Shown here in pieces: positions 22,126 to 32,910 of a stretch of 64,000 bases of DNA. This stretch comes from Argyresthia goedartella. Lineage: Eukaryota > Arthropoda > Insecta > Lepidoptera > Argyresthiidae. The notes beneath the pieces were generated by a model. That model was given only the letters and a program-made list of their open reading frames with translations. It searched no databases and was not told the origin of the DNA. Position 1 is the stretch's first letter. Each line of letters begins with the position of its first letter. Position numbers and translations under genes: made by a program. The DNA lies in NCBI GenBank assembly GCA_949825045.1, contig OX463810.1, positions 36,342,201-36,406,200 on the forward strand. Direction: 5' to 3'.

Positions 22126-22624
22126 TATTACCCTACAAATATTTATGTTCCATGATGAGTAGTTGAGTTTATAAGTGGGTGACCTCATGTGACGAACTGT
22201 ATTATATACCTAAGTATTTCAATGGCATACCGCCCTAAGAATAAGATAATAAATTCGCTCAGTCAATAAAAGCTCGTAACAGTTTGTTAATTTTATTTTT
22301 TTCTCTTTTGCCAACCCTACTAATATAGGTATGAATTTTGCAGGCTCCTCAGAACCTTTCTCTCTGTTCCTATTTATTCCTCTGTGACTTGACTGACATA
22401 TCTAGTTTTCTTGTTTGTATGGTAACACTTAGAAAGAGATTTGTAGATCTAAGTAGCTGATTAAAAACCTCTCTTACTCTATGTAAAAATAAAGTTATTG
22501 TGACGTTAGTAGCAGTAGTCGCCGTCGTGAGAATCACAGACTTCTAAGAAAATACTCCCTCTCGACACTAATCGGCTATCATGAGTTTGATACCTACGTA
22601 ATTGACACTAGATATTTTTTTCAG
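22126..22624. other. Possible intron of the THAP-like gene
   Basis: AT-rich, no repeat recognised. It ends in a polypyrimidine tract and acceptor, ATATTTTTTTCAG, at 22624. Confidence 0.3.
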
Positions 22625-22847
22625 AACAATTAAAACATTATTGTGTTCTCAAAGAAATGATTCAATATTTCAGCGTTTGAAAGAATACCAAAATGAACCT
22701 GTCGCAGCGAGCGAATTACACAAATGTTGTAAACCTCCCTGTAAAGTGATTTTAGCACCTAGCGTTATATTTTTTGGTTCTTACCATAGCTTATTTATTG
22801 AAGAAGAGGAACGCATTCGGTATTTACCACAAGATCATAAATTATAA
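22625..22847 (+). CDS. Candidate exon, product unknown
   Basis: After the acceptor TTTTTTTCAG an open frame runs to a TAA ending at 22847. It includes the stretches QRNDSIFQRLKEYQNEP, SELHKCCKPPCK and EEEERIRYLPQDHK. The composition looks coding, but no domain was recognised. The frame requires an upstream exon ending in phase 2, whereas the THAP-like exon ends in phase 1, so a direct join does not work and a middle exon would be needed. It could equally be a chance frame. Confidence 0.22.
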
Positions 22848-22971
22848 GTGTGACGAGGCCAAATGTCGCAACGACAGCATAAAATCTGTACAAATCAACA
22901 TATACTATTATTTCATTTAGTTCAGTACATCTGGACGAATTTTACTACAATTTGTGTATTTTTTATTACAG

Positions 22972-23125
22972 AAAACAGTGACAAAGAAAGAAATACCTCT
23001 AATTCTCACGAATACCACACACAGACATATAATTCAGGACCACCGCAATGTCAAAACGAACTGAATGATTTTCCAATTTTACGGCTCTGGTATTCGTTTA
23101 TTTTCTATGAAAGGACCGCAGACTA
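22972..23125 (+). CDS. Candidate terminal exon, product unknown
   Basis: Preceded by the acceptor TATTTTTTATTACAG, with 51 codons in a polar, Asn/Ser/His-rich frame (ENSDKERNTSNSHEYHTQ, NELNDFPILRLWY) ending at a TAG (23123-23125). The phase is compatible with a direct join to the exon ending at 19274. No domain is recognised and there is no expression evidence. Confidence 0.25.
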
Positions 23126-23610
23126 GATTGAAACAAATAGTGTAGTCCCGTCACCATTCACTGACGCATGATTCGTATAGTTGTACGATGTAATGGTTGG
23201 GGAAAAAAAGTTGCTAAAAATTAGCAACTTTCCCCGACCATCCTGGGAAGGCCTCCGGCGCGGACGGTAGTTTTTAGGACCCTTCAAATGATGTTCTCCG
23301 GTGCCGGGGCAAAATAAATGCAGTTCTTTTATCTATCGGGATTTATAGGTAAAAGAGTGATGTTAAAATCTATGTAGCCACCTCCCCGCGGACCCGAAAG
23401 TACCCCGAAGCACAGTTTTATAGTTTTAAAGTAAAACCATAGATCCTCCTCCTCCATCCATAGTCCATGATGAATTTACAATAAACCTATTCTACACAAA
23501 CGAGATATCACTTATAGTTTCCCCACGGAATGAAGATTTTTATTAAGAATTGTTGTGTATGGTTTTCTTTAAAACTGTAAAACACCGGGCTTCGTGACAC
23601 CTTCGGGACA
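23126..23610. repeat. Spacer with one long hairpin
   Basis: 23195-23240 holds TGGTTGGGG and GTTGCTAA facing TTAGCAAC and CCCCGACCA around a short loop. The remainder has no recognised feature. Confidence 0.5.
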
Positions 23611-23787
23611 ATGAGGGTTTTCGATACTTTTTCTGCCACCAGGCGGCGCCTCGTAGGCGTCAGATCTAAACAGCTGTCAGATAGAAAACCCTCGAGGGTT
23701 TTCGATACTTTTTCTGCCACCAGACGGCGCCTCGTAGGCGTCAGGTCTAAACAGCTGTCAGATAGTACAAAGTCAGAAAACCCTCAT
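23611..23787. mobile_element. Tandem pair of a short terminal-inverted-repeat element
   Basis: Unit 1 (23613-23693) and unit 2 (23694-23785) both run from GAGGGTTTTCGATACTTTT through GGCGGCGCCTCGTAGGCGTC to CAGCTGTCAGATAG and close with GAAAACCCTC. The outer GAGGGTTTTC/GAAAACCCTC ends are inverted repeats, so each unit looks like a tiny MITE. Unit 2 has an 11-bp insert (TACAAAGTCAG) before its right end. The two units share the junction CTCGAG. There is no coding capacity. Confidence 0.7.
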
Positions 23788-24041
23788 TACATCGATTTAA
23801 TTTCCATCTTGAACCTATATATCCCGATAGATAAAAGAACTGCATTAATTATGCCAATTTATTATTAAAAAAATCTCGTATTAACATGACAGTTCCATAA
23901 TATATACAGTAAACAAAAAACCACACCGATCCCCAATCCTTCGACGTCGAACCTCTTTGGTCACAACACTCACAACTATGGAGATACGAAGGTTACCTCA
24001 CGATGTTTCCATCACCATTACACTATTGCTATTACTACTAT

Positions 24042-24280
24042 GACCCGAATGGCTGAGTCAAGCCAGCCAATGGTGCCGGGTTCGAGTCCCGGTGGGGGCA
24101 AATATTTGTTTGATGGGAACGGATGTTTGTACCCTAGTCATGGTTGTTTATCTAAGTATAATATTTTTCTATATAATTATGTGTATCGTTGTCTAGTACC
24201 CAAGATACAGGGAGTCCTAGTTTGGGGCTAGATCAATGTGGGTAAATAAATAGTGTCCAAGGAATTCTTATTATTATTAC
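24042..24280 (+). mobile_element. SINE-1 copy
   Basis: The tRNA-like head GACCCGAATGGCTGAGTCA and B box GGGTTCGAGTCCCGG are followed by the shared body (GCAAATATTTGTTTGATG, CCTAGTCATGGTTG, TATCGTTGTCTAGTACCC) and the tail CCTAGTTTGGGGCTAGATC plus AATTCTTATTATTATT. The head lacks a segment found in the copies at 27689 and 56728 (CCTGCCTACGAAGCCAAGG). Confidence 0.8.
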
Positions 24281-24444
24281 AGTTACAAAAGTATTGTGAT
24301 CGTTTATAAATCACATTGCATTAAAGATGTGCCTACATCCCCACCGCTTAATCGGAACTCATGAAAATGCAATAATCAGCTGCAGAGCAGCGTTTAACAG
24401 ACTCAGCGATATCTAATTGCCTCAATTAGCAGGCGGCAAGTGTT

Positions 24445-24525
24445 CCTAGTGTCGACTGCAGGTCTCTGCTGCCTAGTGTCGACTGCAGGTCTCTGCTACC
24501 TAGTGTGGACTGCAGGTCTCTGCTG
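24445..24525 (+). repeat. 27-bp minisatellite, three units
   Basis: Units begin at 24445, 24472 and 24499. The repeat is CCTAGTGTCGACTGCAGG + TCTCTGCTG, with one or two substitutions in the third. Each unit carries a CTGCAG site. Confidence 0.85.
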
Positions 24526-25067
24526 CCGAAATAACACGTATTTGTGAATTAGTTATGGCTAACTACAGACACTTGGGAGTTGAGGATTCTGCAGTCTGCG
24601 CGGCAACTGCACTTAAACGTCATGAAGTACGTTCTCAGGTTTTTTCCTTTCTAAAAAAACATTCGTATGCATATTTACCTACAGTTAATTTTTAGTTTTA
24701 AATTATGGAAGCAACTTCTTGCTTATTATTTTTTTATAAATCCCGGGAAGCCAGGAAATCCCAGGGTGACTGGAAATTCCGGAATGCATTACTAATCGGA
24801 TGAATAGATTCAAGAAATAAAATTAGCCAGATTTCGCTAATAACAATATTTTTAATGATTTGTTTCAATAGGTACATGAAATATTCTACATATAGCCTGT
24901 TAACTTATACTCATACTCATACTCATATATTTATTGCGTCATTGTGGTATACTTTAACAAAATTATATCCAACAATGAACCCTGTAAGGACACCACAACT
25001 TATCCTGACGTTGTTTGTTATGCCAGTTTGGCATTTACCTACTGTACGATAGATAAGATAGGTAAAC
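24526..25067. other. No gene seen
   Basis: AT-rich; a short ACTCATACTCAT microsatellite lies at about 24909. No coding signal. Confidence 0.4.
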
Positions 25068-25300
25068 ATGCAACCGATTCCATAGTCAGAAAAACAAAAA
25101 AAATACAATTCCGGAATCGCAGGTTTTTCCGACCGATAAGTGCATTCCGTAGTAGCCAATATTTGTACTTAGGCAAATATACATACGATTCCATAATCAG
25201 AACACTAAATTTATTGATCCCGGAATCGTGGAATTATTTTTTATACAAAAGTGGATTCCATAATAGCCAATACCCCAACATTCGGTAAATAAGCATCCGA
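25068..25300 (+). repeat. Diverged tandem duplication of about 117 bp
   Basis: Two units share, in order, CGATTCCATAGTCAGAA / CGATTCCATAATCAGAA, TTCCGGAATCG / TCCCGGAATCG, and GCATTCCGTAGTAGCCAAT / GGATTCCATAATAGCCAAT. Divergence between units indicates an old event. Confidence 0.6.
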
Positions 25301-25395
25301 TTTTCCAATTCATAACGCATTCAGTAAGCACGGGAATTTGACGCCATGCACATTAAATATGAAGTCTCATCTCTATGTCAACTTTTGACCACCTT

Positions 25396-25564
25396 AATAA
25401 TGATAATAATACCATGGAAACTAGTTACCCACATTGATCTAGTCCCAAACTATGATTCCCTGTATCTTGGGTACTAGACAACGATACACGTACTTATATA
25501 GATCAATATTATACTTGGATAGAATAAACAACCATGACTAGGGTACAAACATCCGTTCTCATCA
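25396..25564 (-). mobile_element. SINE-1 copy, head missing
   Basis: The tail and body on the minus strand are present (ACCCACATTGATCTAGTCCC, GGGTACTAGACAACG, AACCATGACTAGGGTAC). The sequence stops at ATCCGTTCTCATCAATCATG before the tRNA-like head, so the copy is 5' truncated. Confidence 0.75.
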
Positions 25565-25718
25565 ATCATGGAAAAACATAAGAATTATTACATTTACACG
25601 TTACAATTAAAAATTACTTCGATTTGATTCAATAAATAGCCATTAAATTAGATTAAATTCAATTAATATTCGATATATGTCAACTTGTTTTAATTAATTA
25701 CTATTAAGATATAATTTA

Positions 25719-26174
25719 TAGTAGTATATGTGACTGCTACATAATGGAGGGCATTAATACCATACTCTAGAGTGGGTGTATGAAACGAGCCGAAGGCGAG
25801 TTTCATAATAATATCACTCGAGAGAATTAATGCCTAATTATGTACAGCTACATACACTAGTTTATCTACACACATATCCTAAGCTCTCTTTGATGTGTTC
25901 AGGAACCGCATGTTTGACCGGTATTGTGGCTCTGCAGTTGTTTAGCTTGTTCTGTAGTACCAACTTCACAGACAAACTAGGGGCGGCACGCAGGCGGGCG
26001 TCGTCGTTTGAAAATTTAATGTCATAATTTGTAGAAAAATTACACATTATGGTCATAATGTGTAATTTTTCAGATAAGAAATTAGTTTTTTCCAAGTAGT
26101 TTATCATTATGCTGATCGTAACGTGCGGTTTTTGTACGCATTAAAGAGGGTTTATGATAAGTGTGTAGATAAAC
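25719..26174 (+). repeat. R3 repeat, copy 3
   Basis: Plus-strand copy of the R3 family. The ACTCTAGAGTGGG and TCACTCGAGAG arms surround TATGAAACGAGCCGAAGGCG. The short ORF MPNYVQLHTLVYLHT starts at 25830. The ATTACACATTATG hairpin (about 26039) and the closing ATAAGTGTGTAGATAAAC are also present. This is the copy with the best-preserved ORF (65 codons). Confidence 0.75.
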
Positions 26175-27206
26175 ATTTTAAATAAAAAAAAAAAACACAG
26201 TCCCACATCCAACTCGCAGAACCTTACACACTCTCGCACATAACTAATTGTGCTGTGCGTGCTGTCGGCGACATGGTAAACGGTGGTCACGTGACCTGTG
26301 GTCTTTCTACCGAAGAGCATACTTTACTATTTGATCGGTGGAAAAATCCACTCTTCAAATCCTGATTTCCTATTAGATCCGGATTTCCATTCCTTAATGA
26401 CAACAAAATTGATTTTGTTGTTTTCAAAGTTCGTATGGTGCGCCGGACAACAGAGCTTGATAGTGCCTAGGTTGACAATTAACTAGTGTCCAAACTGTTG
26501 CACACTGGTTCATCTAACTTGCCATGTGCTCTAGAACACAACAGTTTTTCCCAATTTGCCGCTCGCAATAGAGTTGCCTGTTGCTAATGTACCTGCCAAT
26601 CGCACCTAGCCGAAAAACAAAACAGCAGCCTGAGGCATCGATTCTGCTGGTCGCCACACATGACAATGGCGCCACGTGGCCATGGAGGTCCACTGGATGT
26701 ACCTCTGATTTGTAATTCGTAAACCACCACCATGATGTTTACTTAATCCCTTTGATCACTGATTAACTCATATGATTGTTTATCTCATCAATCAATTGTT
26801 CAAAATATTTTTCAACACACTTGTTCGTAATGTTCTTTATGGCAATGAATTTAGGTTCTTCTTGGAGCTTATTACGCACTAGTGCCTTTAACTTTACTAA
26901 TAAATAAACTATTTTAGATTCAAAAGCACGTATTATGTTAAATCAGTTATACATTTTTTGTAATTTTACAAAAATTATTATTTTTTCGCTAGATATCAAC
27001 CTTAACGCAGTAGGCTGTTTAGCAGTATTGCCAGTGCCTTCATTTAGTGCGATGCCCGGAAAAATAAAACCAGCGTGCTATTTTATTTTGCATACATACT
27101 TGTTTACGTCATTGTTGTGTGGTTATTATCAATATAGTTTTGAGGGACATGTCCTTGAGGTTGTTAGGAACTGCTTCTATAGGCTTGAAAGACCTGTAAA
27201 AAACCC
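26175..27206. other. No gene seen; possible TE-derived pieces
   Basis: Segment 26310-26460 (TATGGTGCGCCGGACAACAG) resembles 58420-58500 (GTGGTGCGCTGGAAAATCAG), suggesting a shared degraded repeat. Frames in 26935-27210 show no recognised protein. Confidence 0.3.
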
Positions 27207-27560
27207 ATGATCTTCCAGCATCGATCAGCATCAGTTATTAGTATTATCAAAACTGAACTATTGTATACTGTGTACGGATCATGTATATTTGAGAAGACGC
27301 AAAAACTCATTAAGAGAGTTCAAAATGCTTGTGCCAAGTTCTGCTTTATGATCCCTACCCGAACACACATCACTCCATTTTTAAATATGGCAAACATTTT
27401 AAAAATAAAAGCCCGACAGGATTTGTATTTCTCGATGCTTTCGTTTGAGGTTATCCTGAACATCCTCTTATCTTTATGAAAAACTCACCTGGCGCATGTT
27501 CCATAGAGTTATTCCGAAAAACGTCGCAAGAAACTCTTGTGCATTGATCATGCAAACCCG
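27207..27560 (+). pseudogene. Non-LTR RT C-terminal remnant
   Basis: A 90-codon frame reads KTELLYTVYGSCIFEKTQKL, then IKRVQNACAKFCFMIPTRTH and ITPFLNMANILKIKARQD, the thumb or post-catalytic region of CR1-like elements (QN-A-RF, H-TP, R-D). About 50 bp later, TTCCGAAAAACGTCGC AAGAAACTC resembles a segment at 58375. No catalytic core remains. Confidence 0.55.
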
Positions 27561-27688
27561 GCTCTCTTACCCCGCTCGAACGTCGGCTCGCGTAAATAAT
27601 TCCTCCTCGTCAGCGTTGACCGACTCAGCACAATTGTATCGTAATGTACTACTATACTTATATTATATGATAATTATATTATATATGA

Positions 27689-27922
27689 GACGACCCGAAT
27701 GGCCGTGTCGGCAGTGACCCTGCCTACGAAGCCAAGGGTCCCGGGTTAGAGTCCCGGTGGGAGCAAATATTTGTCTGAATAGCATGGATGTTTGTGTTTG
27801 TCTATCTATAATATTTATCTTTATAACTATGTTTATCGTTATCTAGTAGCCAAGATACAGGGAATCCTAGTTTGGGGCTAGATCAATGTGTGTAAATAGT
27901 GTCCAAGGTATTATTGTATTAT
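27689..27922 (+). mobile_element. SINE-1 copy, full head
   Basis: It begins GACGACCCGAATGGCCGTG, with CGGCAGTGACCCTGCCTACG and the B box GGGTTAGAGTCCC (one change). The usual body and tail follow. The A box TGGCCGTGTCGG is recognisable, so the promoter may be partly intact. Confidence 0.8.
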
Positions 27923-28960
27923 ACTCCAAATATGAATAGGCAGGTTGAGATCCATTGTCAAGCCACTGTACCAAAGGTTGTACCGCGATTGTGTGAAAAG
28001 AATCGAGGCGCAGTGGCGGAACCGAGCGGTTTGCGGCTACAAATAAAGGACCTTTACCCTCTAGAAGGAGGGTAATGTTTTTCGTAAAACAACAGTACAG
28101 TTACTGTGTAATAGAACCACTATATTATTCTACGCAACAATGTTAAGAAATGCTACTGCAAGTTGCAGTAAGTTGAAATTAGTTTGCATTGCGGAGGAGC
28201 TAGGGCGGACGGGACGCGTGAGGATATATAATTAAATTAAAGAACTTGGAGAAATATGAATGAAGAGGTAAAACTACGTGTAACAAGACTGCACTTCTTG
28301 CGGGTCTTCGTATAATACTATTGTCTCCGATTCGCTATAGCAATATCTAATTGAAGAGGCGTTGAATAATTTTAAGTTGTTTAGTATTCAAAAGCGCATT
28401 ACTAAAGACAGGATCAATTACATTTTGAGTAATAAATTCAGAGGTCATTGGCCTTTTTATTCTCCCTTTTTACGCCTTTTGATTCTCTCTGTTTACGCAC
28501 ATACTCTCGACTTTGTCGCGGTCAGTATCACGGGGAGCTTTAGACTTCGTGTTAGTACGGCCATAGGCATTGACTCCTGTCTAACACTGAATGCTCGTGA
28601 TTGGGTTAGCAGAAAATACTTACCAAGGGTCAGAACAAGTCCCCTTAGTCCACCCAGGTGAACTTGCTTGGTGGACCACGGGTAAGAAATGCTTAATGGT
28701 TCCGTGCAACGTTCGAAATAACTGTCGTTTAGCTTATCATGGTAACAGTTGCCGATCTATGGTTAGGTTACCGACCATTACCTTTGTTACCATGTACGAT
28801 ATCGTACGACATCGTAGGATAAGAATAAAAGCGTTGCCATATACTTATTGCAGTGTCGCAGAACCGTGAAAATGTGGTGTCGTTCCTTATTAGGGATATT
28901 ACAATGTTCAAGATTACTTAAATGACGGGACTGTATGGGGTTAATCTGGCTCAACTAACT
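27923..28960. other. No gene seen
   Basis: Two overlapping frames at 28362-28869 (99 and 92 codons) show no recognised domain, no splice support and an AT-rich surround, so they are not called. No repeat relationship was found. Confidence 0.4.
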
Positions 28961-29200
28961 AATTATTTATTTATGCTTATTAATCATAATAATTAAATTT
29001 TTAATATTAGTATTAGTTAAGCACAACCAATTTTAAAAAGAGATCTATCAATCAATCTGTGGGAGTTTCTACGCCAATCTGCTCCCACAGTGGTTCAATG
29101 TAGAGAAAAGGCAAAAAAATGACGTTTGTATATATATGTATAAAGTATATATAAATATCTACATTAATAAAGAACTTTGACTTTGACTTTGACTTTATTG
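28961..29200 (+). repeat. Non-LTR retrotransposon 3' end with (CTTTGA)n tail
   Basis: The segment contains a TGTGGGAGTTTC...GCTCCCACAG inverted pair and ends AATAAAGAACTTTGACTTTG ACTTTGAC. Short tandem tails of this kind terminate CR1-like elements in insects. No coding sequence remains. Confidence 0.5.
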
Positions 29201-29214
29201 TGTTATGTCAGAGT

Positions 29215-29720
29215 TGAAGAATAAAACTGCCACTCGACAGAATGTAACAGAAAGGTGTTGTCGTATTTTACACGGTTGTTAAAGACATAATTCTAAATAA
29301 CTTTTACTATAGCACCTGTATGATCAGGGCAACTTTATTTTTTATTTCTCCATACGTTTTGGCCCGGGCGGTCAGCTGATTTTTTTGGAGAAGTGAAAAT
29401 AATAATAATGCCTTGGACACTATTTACACACATTGATCTAGCCCCAAACTAGGAATCCCTATATCTTGGGTACTAGACAACGATACACATACTTATATAG
29501 GTAAATATTTTACTTATATAGATAAACAACCATGACTTCATCAAACAAATATTTACCCCCACCGGGACTCAAACCCGGGACCCTTGGTTTCGTAGGCAGG
29601 GTCACTGCCGACTCGGCCATTCGGGTCGTCTATAAATAAAGTTGCCCTGATCATATCGGTTTTACAGATAAAGTTGCTCTACAACTTTGTGTTACGCCTG
29701 TATATTCTAAGTTAGAGTTA
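29215..29720. mobile_element. F1 foldback element split by a SINE
   Basis: Left arm 29254-29335 (GTTGTCGTATTTTACACGG ... TGATCAGGGCAACTTT) and right arm 29634-29715 (AAAGTTGCCCTGATCATATC ... ACAACTTTGTGTTACGCC) are imperfect reverse complements. The copy at 61264-61475 and a partial one near 36020 share the motifs. Between the arms lies a complete SINE-1 (29399-29630). Confidence 0.65.
29399..29630 (-). mobile_element. SINE-1 copy, full length, nested in F1
   Basis: On the minus strand the head GACGACCCGAATGGCCGAG and B box GGGTTTGAGTCCCGG are present, with the complete tail ending in ATTATTATT. About 14 bp of the body (ACTAGGGTACAAACATCCG region) is shortened compared with other copies. Confidence 0.8.
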
Positions 29721-29820
29721 AAAGTACGCGTAATTTTTTACAAAAAACATATTCTTGTGATATTGCTTGTGGTTTAAGCTGAAAAATAACCCTGCTCTAA
29801 AGACCGATCTATAAACTAAC

Positions 29821-29879
<59 letters not shown>

Positions 29880-29880
29880 G
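29821..29880 (+). repeat. (TAA)n microsatellite
   Basis: Nearly perfect run of about 19 TAA units ending AATAAG. Confidence 0.95.
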
Positions 29881-30059
29881 TTTATTTATTTCTCTCTCAC
29901 ACAGTAAATTTACATAACAAATGTTATCTTAACTAGTATACAGTTAACCTACATATCATTTTCTGTATGAGGGACTGGTGTCCGTGCCAGGAGACCTGTA
30001 TTACAGATCACCAGCCTCTCCAACTCTGAACAATGGTGGTTGTTGGAATTTATGTTTGA

Positions 30060-30161
30060 GAAAGAGTAGGAATGTGTATGTGTGGATGAGCAAGTGAATG
30101 AGTTGTGTATGTGCGTGTGAATGTGTGGTGCATGTGTGTACATATGTGCGTGTAGATGTGT

Positions 30162-30217
<56 letters not shown>

Positions 30218-30243
30218 GTATGTGTGTGTGTGTGTGTGTGTGG
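30060..30243 (+). repeat. (AC)n and (TG)n microsatellites facing each other
   Basis: About 23 AC units (30168-30214) are followed after CCTGTA by a TG run (30219-30241), so the two tracts can pair. The preceding 100 bp are TGTG-rich and cryptically simple. Minus-strand Cys/Val-rich frames here are repeat artefacts. Confidence 0.9.
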
Positions 30244-30310
30244 TTGATCTAGTAATTGTAAATATATGAGTAAGAGGGCAATTGTATATAACTAAGTAAG
30301 TATTTATCTA

Positions 30311-30665
30311 TTGATAGTCCCTCAATAATCACTTTTAAGAAAAGATTGAAAGCGTATTCCCTTTCTTTTCCGTAATCGGTATCATATTTTGTAGTTTATA
30401 TATGTGCAATTGTGCATGCTATCTTGTGTATTTTATATAGCTGAGATAAAAAAAAATATTAGGTATATTTTATTTATATTTTAAAAGTAATTTTCGTACG
30501 TATGTAATACAGTTTTATTGCGCACTAGGACTGTCCTTTTTCACAAACACTCCTGTCTTGCCTAGGTTTGCTGGAAGAAATCTATTTTTAGAGATAAGCT
30601 CGCCTTTGCCTATAAAATTTATTGTAACTGTCTGTCTATCTATGTTTTCTGTGCAATAAAGAATA
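30311..30665 (+). pseudogene. CR1-group element 3' fragment
   Basis: It begins with about 20 residual codons reading DSPSIITFKKRLKAYSLSF, matching the end of the 811-codon RT. It then carries the UTR (ATTGCGCACTAGGACTGTCC, GGTTTGCTGGAAGAAATC, AGAGATAAGCTCGCC) and ends CAATAAAGAATATG. A diverged subfamily of the element at 19374. Confidence 0.75.
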
Positions 30666-31271
30666 TGAATTATCGATGTTAATGTTATTTCATAACAATT
30701 AATAATTCCTCAGTATTGTTATAGTCCAGACTCTTTAGGAAATTAGTGGTAACATTTTTACAGTTATATCTACTAAGGGAATAAAAATTCAATTTGGAGT
30801 TAATTCGGTTGAATAAGAGATAGCCTAGAAAGCCAAAGAACCTGCCTGAAAAGGCGGTAGTCCAACGGGTATATGATGAACAAACTACGGATTTAAGACG
30901 TTTGTTGATATTTAGTAATGGGTCGAACGTTAGTATCGCATGTTGTTTTAGAGTAGTGTTAAGTATAAAAAGTTGGCGTACAGAGAGGAAACCAGCCAAA
31001 GAGTAGTAATATAATATTGTATGCGTAGTCCAAAAGAAGCGGAATCCAATTTAGTTGCAAGACAACACAGCCGAGACTTCACTGTGACAAAGCAGAACAA
31101 CACCCGACAGGCGTCGAACTCTGAATATTAACATTCGAGGAACTTCACTCACCCCCTGCCGCGGCCCGAGTAATGAGAAACGAAAGATGTAGGACATGAC
31201 CTATACCTAGAACCAGCTGGGTGTAAACTAGACTCGGTGCTGTGTAAGAAACTGTGTGTCCTTCTCTCAAG
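30666..31271 (-). pseudogene. Possible non-LTR C-terminal remnant
   Basis: A 104-codon minus-strand frame (30685-30999) reads SVRQLFILNTTLKQHAILTF, then NRINSKLNFYSLSRYNCKNV and a DYNNTEELL end. The style recalls the poorly conserved C-terminus of Jockey- or CR1-like polyproteins, without any diagnostic motif. It is a tentative call; the rest of the interval has no feature. Confidence 0.3.
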
Positions 31272-31489
31272 ACGCCTACGAAGCCAAGGGTTTGAGTCCC
31301 GGTGGGGGCAAATATTTGTTTGATGAGAACGGATGTTTGTACCCTAGTCATGGTTGTTTATCTATCTAAGTGTAATATTTATCTATATAAGTATGTGTAT
31401 CGTTGTCTAGTACCCAAGATACAGGGAATCCTAGTTTGGGGCTAGATCAATGTGTGTTAAATAGTGTCCAAGGTATTATTATATTATTG
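31272..31489 (+). mobile_element. SINE-1 copy, head truncated
   Basis: It starts inside the tRNA-like head (ACGCCTACGAAGCCAAGGG) and lacks the A box. The B box is shortened (GGTTTGAGTCCCGG). Body and tail are complete. Confidence 0.8.
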
Positions 31490-32910
31490 AAGTGAAGAAG
31501 CATTACCTTTCTCTATAGAATTATAGGTTGTATGTTAGTATTAATTAGTATGTATGTCGGCGGCCGTTTGTCAAATTCGGCACATAATGATGTGCCTCGG
31601 CATATCACGATATGGCGGCATTTCTTGATCTTCCATGTTAAACACGCCATATCGTTTCAACACCAACGTTCGACGATCTGCCAGCCTATTACCCGGCATA
31701 TGGAAATGTAGGGTGAGAATATATTTGGCTCGGTAGATTGGGTTAAGTTAGAACGTGTATGTGTAACCAGCGGAGCAAGATTGCAACTGAAAGTAATGAA
31801 AAACCAAACTTGGCTACAGTAGGTTATTGTAGCTAAATTTCAGTTGTGTTATAGGTTTGGTTGGAACTTAGAATAAGCAAAACCGGAGCGTAGCGAAGCG
31901 AAGCATATGCAAATAAAAACAACATTGAATTATGAGGACAATAAAAGGAGGAGAATAACTAGCTCAATGTGGGCACAATTGTGCCTCTGCCACCCCGTAT
32001 GGTAAAAGGCGTGACGCTATGTTATGTTATGATGATAAAAATCTCCAAAATATCATACTCGGATACCAAATAGTAGTCCACCGACTCTCGTGTGATGCTC
32101 ATCCTATTCTTTTTATTTGATTTATAACCTAAAAAATATATTTATTGATAATTATTTTTATAAGTATACAGAAATAGTCATCTAGGATACGTGTGCCAAC
32201 AAAAAATATTTGTAAAAATGAACTAGATTTGTTTATTCGTAAACTTTAACTATTTTACGATGTGACGCCCAATAAATGGAAATCAAATAAGAATTAACAT
32301 AATATTATTTTTAATAAAGTCTAACATCTGAAGAACCATGTGAAATACAACTTTTATAATGGTGAATTTAGGATTTTAATATGAATACGTTACTATCAAT
32401 AATATTCTAATAATAATATGTCCTTAAGACAACCATTTTATTTGTAAATTTCCACTCAAACCAAATTATTTATTCTCGAAAAAGGCATAGACTCACAAAC
32501 AATAGTTCAGTGGCCCCCACACTAGGCCCAGAATGTGTGTGTTGCCAAACTAGAATATTAAAATTCAACAATTAATTGTAACACTGTTTAAACTAATAAG
32601 TGTGAAAACTAATTTTCAATTCTTAGCATAGACACTTAGTTACTCAGCCTAACTTGTAACACTAGCTCAGGTTCTACCGGCAGTAATTAATTAATCACCA
32701 AGTGGCTTAATGTGTGTAATAAGTATTCATGTGTTGACTAATAGTTCGCACAACTGAGTGATGTTGCAATTACATCGAACGGTTGGAAGGCAGCGCCTCG
32801 AGCACAATTTGCTATGGTGCGACAAATTAAGTGAGATATTGCAAGGCATATATAGCACTATTACTTCAACTTTACCGCCCCACGCTTCTCAGTTTTACCC
32901 CCAGTTTCTT
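31490..32910. other. No gene seen; short dispersed-repeat piece
   Basis: 31955-32030 has GGCACAATTGTGCCTCTGCC, a self-complementary segment also found at 18731 and 48905. The rest is AT-rich without recognised features. Confidence 0.4.

Noticed and set aside
27689..27765. tRNA gene
   Set aside because: The tRNA-like A and B boxes continue into a conserved non-tRNA body with an (ATT)n tail present at seven other sites, so it is a SINE head. The cloverleaf is poor.
28362..28869. Two overlapping 90-100-codon frames
   Set aside because: No recognised domain, no splice sites and no conservation evidence, so not reported as genes.
29949..30212. Cys/Val-rich minus-strand ORFs
   Set aside because: Translation of the (AC)n microsatellite.
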